From Methylobacterium sp. (GTDB lineage: Bacteria; Pseudomonadota; Alphaproteobacteria; Rhizobiales; Beijerinckiaceae), in NCBI GenBank assembly GCA_021154065.1, contig JAJKJG010000206.1:1-6810 (forward strand): 6,810 bases of DNA, in the 5' to 3' direction. This document shows positions 5,444 through 6,810 of the stretch, piece after piece. Numbering within the stretch: position 1 is the first letter of the stretch; every line of letters begins with the position of its first letter. Below the pieces are notes generated by a model, which was given only the letters and a program-made list of their open reading frames with translations, made no database searches and had not been told where the DNA came from. The translations under genes and the position numbers were made by a program.

Positions 5444-6565
5444 TCAGTGGCTGGCGCCCCTCGCGGCGATTGGCCAAAGCGCCTCGACATAGCCGGCGCG
5501 CACGCCGACATACCAGTCGTGCAGATTGACGGTCGGGTCACAATGGCCCGGGATCAAGCGGAGCTTATCGCCGAGGCGAAGCGGCGGCGTCTCGGCCGAC
5601 AGATGGAGCTTTGCGTGCTCGTCGGAGACGCCGACGACCTCAAGCCCTCGACGGTCGTGCACCCAGGGCGGGCCCTTCTCGGCGCTGTAGGATTTGAGCC
5701 CCGCATCGAGGATGGCGCGGTCGCGTGCCGGAACGCTCATCACCGAGGAGAGCACGAAGAGACTGTGCTCGAACTCGCGGTAGGGCCCGCCGTCGGCGGC
5801 GCCGATCCTCGCGTAGTCGGTATCCATGAAGACGTACGATCCGACCTGCAGCTCGTTGTAGACGCCGCTCGCAGCCTCGAGACGGAATGTGCCCGTGCCG
5901 GCGCCGGTCACGCTCGGACAGGGGAGGCCGGCAGCGGCGAGCGCCTCGACCGTCTTTCGCACCGCTTCGATCGCGCCGTCGATCGCCTGGCGGCGCTCGG
6001 CCGCGGTCGGAAGATGCTGAGCTCGGCCGTGATACGCCTGCAGGCCCTCGAAGCGCAGATGCGGCGCATCCGCGATCCGGCGGGCGAGGTCTCGGGCGGG
6101 CGCTCCGGCCGCGACGCCGCAGCGCTCCATCCCGACCTCGATCTCGACGAGCGCCCCGAGCTCGACGCCGTGGTCGCCCGCCACCCGCGAGGCGGCGTCG
6201 ACCTGCCCGGCATCATCGAAGCACAACGCGATCCTGGCGTCCTCGGCGAGCCGCGCCAGGCGTCGCAGCTTCGACGCGCCGACGATCTCGTTGCTGACGA
6301 GGATGTCGCGGATGCCGGCGCTCGCGAGCGCTTCCGCTTCCGCGACCTTCTGCACGCACTGGCCGACGGCGCCAAGCGCAATCTGCCGTTTCGCGATCTC
6401 CGGGCATTTGTGGGTCTTCGCGTGCGGCCTGAGCCTGACACCGGCCTCGCGCGCAACCCTCGCCATCTTCTCGAGATTGCGCTCGAACGGGGCGAGGTCG
6501 ACGATCAGCGCCGGCGTGTCGATGTCCTCGACGGGAGCAGCGATCTCAGCCGGTGGTGAACGCAT
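5444..6565 (-). CDS. DSD1-family PLP enzyme, 3-hydroxy-D-aspartate aldolase-like
   Basis: Cytoplasmic 373-residue fold-type III PLP enzyme of the D-threonine aldolase / 3-hydroxy-D-aspartate aldolase / DSD1 group. The expected reaction is retro-aldol cleavage of a D-beta-hydroxy amino acid, for example 3-hydroxyaspartate to glycine plus glyoxylate. The N-terminal barrel has DTPALIVDL (16-24) and LRPHAKTHKCPEI (45-57), with Lys50 as the PLP lysine. Further marks are QCVQKVAEAEALA (69-81), VSNEIVGA (90-97), FEGLQAYHG (172-180), TGAGTGTFRLE (220-230) and LQVGSYVFMDTDYAR (239-253). His341 and Asp343 in PGHCDPTVN match the divalent-metal ligands of D-threonine aldolase. Length is normal. The ATG at 6565 has no strong Shine-Dalgarno. 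The details fit Paracoccus DhaA/BhcC best, but D-threonine aldolase or D-serine dehydratase activity is possible. First gene of the right-hand minus transcript, divergent from an ABC ATPase. Confidence 0.9.
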   Translation of the reverse strand: MRSPPAEIAAPVEDIDTPALIVDLAPFERNLEKMARVAREAGVRLRPHAKTHKCPEIAKRQIALGAVGQCVQKVAEAEALASAGIRDILVSNEIVGASKLRRLARLAEDARIALCFDDAGQVDAASRVAGDHGVELGALVEIEVGMERCGVAAGAPARDLARRIADAPHLRFEGLQAYHGRAQHLPTAAERRQAIDGAIEAVRKTVEALAAAGLPCPSVTGAGTGTFRLEAASGVYNELQVGSYVFMDTDYARIGAADGGPYREFEHSLFVLSSVMSVPARDRAILDAGLKSYSAEKGPPWVHDRRGLEVVGVSDEHAKLHLSAETPPLRLGDKLRLIPGHCDPTVNLHDWYVGVRAGYVEALWPIAARGASH

Positions 6566-6588
6566 GGCCTGTCAAGGTGAGTGCCGAA

Positions 6589-6617
6589 TTGCCAAACCGG
6601 CCTTCGCCCACGATAGT
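6589..6617 (+). promoter_or_regulatory. Candidate promoter for the divergent ABC ATPase
   Basis: The plus strand has TTGCCA (6589-6594) and, 17 bases on, GATAGT (6612-6617), five and four matches of six to the housekeeping boxes. Transcription would begin near 6624, about 50 bases before the ATG at 6676. Its downstream box overlaps the candidate box of the opposite promoter. Confidence 0.3.
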
Positions 6618-6639
6618 CGCGCGACTGCAAAGCTGTCCA
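6610..6639 (-). promoter_or_regulatory. Candidate promoter for the aldolase transcript
   Basis: The minus strand has TGGACA (6634-6639) and, 18 bases on, TATCGT (6610-6615), five and four matches of six to the housekeeping boxes. It would give a leader of about 35-40 bases. The central palindrome fills much of its spacer. Weak evidence on its own. Confidence 0.3.
6615..6626. promoter_or_regulatory. Perfect 12-bp palindrome, candidate shared operator
   Basis: AGTCGCGCGACT equals its own reverse complement. Its centre (6620.5) is exactly the midpoint of the 110-base divergent gap 6566-6675. It overlaps the candidate -10 region of the rightward promoter and the spacer of the leftward one, where a bound repressor could block both. 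No regulator gene is in the window. Confidence 0.4.
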
Positions 6640-6675
6640 CCCCGTCAAACTTCATCGAAGCGATGCGTCCCGCGA

Positions 6676-6810
6676 ATGAGCGAACCGCCATGCATCAGAG
6701 TCGTTGATGTCCACAAGAAGTTCGGCGCGCTGGAGGTCCTCAAGGGCGTCTCCTTCGACGTGCACCGGGCGAACGTCGTCAGCATGATCGGCGCCAGCGG
6801 CTCGGGTAAG
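6676..6810 (+). CDS. Amino-acid ABC transporter ATP-binding protein, N-terminus only
   Basis: The first 45 codons of an ABC ATPase of the HisP/GlnQ type, cut by the right edge. The frame from ATG 6676 reads IRVVDVHKKFGALEVLKGVS (residues 7-26), the usual opening strand and A-loop region with Phe16 at the adenine-stacking position. It then reaches the Walker A motif GASGSGK (39-45) at the last codon. The Walker B, signature and switch parts lie outside. It is the only gene on the plus strand and is divergent from the aldolase. Its best partner in view is the family-3 binding protein at 4560-5420; permeases would be expected further right. No strong Shine-Dalgarno is seen, so the exact start is less sure than the identity. 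Confidence 0.85.
   Translation, partial: MSEPPCIRVVDVHKKFGALEVLKGVSFDVHRANVVSMIGASGSGK

Noticed and set aside
5435..6559. Long open frame on the plus strand opposite the aldolase (374 codons)
   Set aside because: Same shadow pattern; the minus-strand frame has complete PLP and metal motifs, the plus-strand one has none.
5444..6565. A full beta-hydroxyaspartate cycle locus (bhcABCD)
   Set aside because: Only the BhcC-like aldolase is present in the window; no aminotransferase, dehydratase or iminosuccinate reductase is next to it.
1..6810. Mobile element, CRISPR array, tRNA or rRNA
   Set aside because: No transposase-like protein, no spaced direct repeats, and no tRNA-like or rRNA-like stretch was seen on either strand.

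Overview
The window is GC-rich DNA with dense, mostly leftward-facing genes. Gene content (class III CoA transferase, HMG-CoA-lyase-like enzyme, several periplasmic binding proteins with Tat-like signals, a DSD1-type aldolase, a possible EcfG-like promoter) suggests an alphaproteobacterium of the Rhizobiales/Bradyrhizobium sort. That assignment is an inference from style and families. It reads as a metabolic accessory region; I see no phage, IS element, CRISPR array, tRNA or rRNA.

Left block (1-2785, all minus). Reading in the direction of transcription, an HMG-CoA-lyase-family enzyme (GTG start, 2785) overlaps a CaiB/BaiF CoA transferase by four bases. Forty bases further on comes an NMT1/SsuA-type solute-binding protein that runs off the left edge. 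Together they look like a unit that captures a small organic acid, activates it by CoA transfer and cleaves the thioester. Both enzymes carry a conservative acidic substitution at a recognised active-site position, so the substrate should not be assumed to be HMG.

Middle (2786-3407). A small three-helix GlsB/YeaQ/YmgE-type membrane protein (minus) sits between the two catabolic blocks. It has a strong ribosome binding site and a near-consensus general-stress (EcfG-like) promoter. The gap on its upstream side holds three clear inverted repeats.

Right block (3408-6810). A DSD1/3-hydroxy-D-aspartate-aldolase-like PLP enzyme (minus, start 6565) is followed by a family-3 amino-acid-binding protein (start 5420) and then an amidohydrolase gene broken by a one-base frameshift near 4148. 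Divergent from the aldolase, the first 45 codons of an amino-acid ABC transporter ATPase (plus, 6676) reach its Walker A motif at the right edge. The 110-bp divergent gap has a perfect 12-bp palindrome at its exact midpoint, overlapping candidate promoters for both directions. The block looks like an uptake-and-cleavage module for a D-beta-hydroxy amino acid.

Nothing here is clearly a new biological system. The best leads are the frameshifted amidohydrolase, the centred operator-like palindrome, the transporter-aldolase module, and the CoA-transferase/lyase pair with shifted active-site residues.
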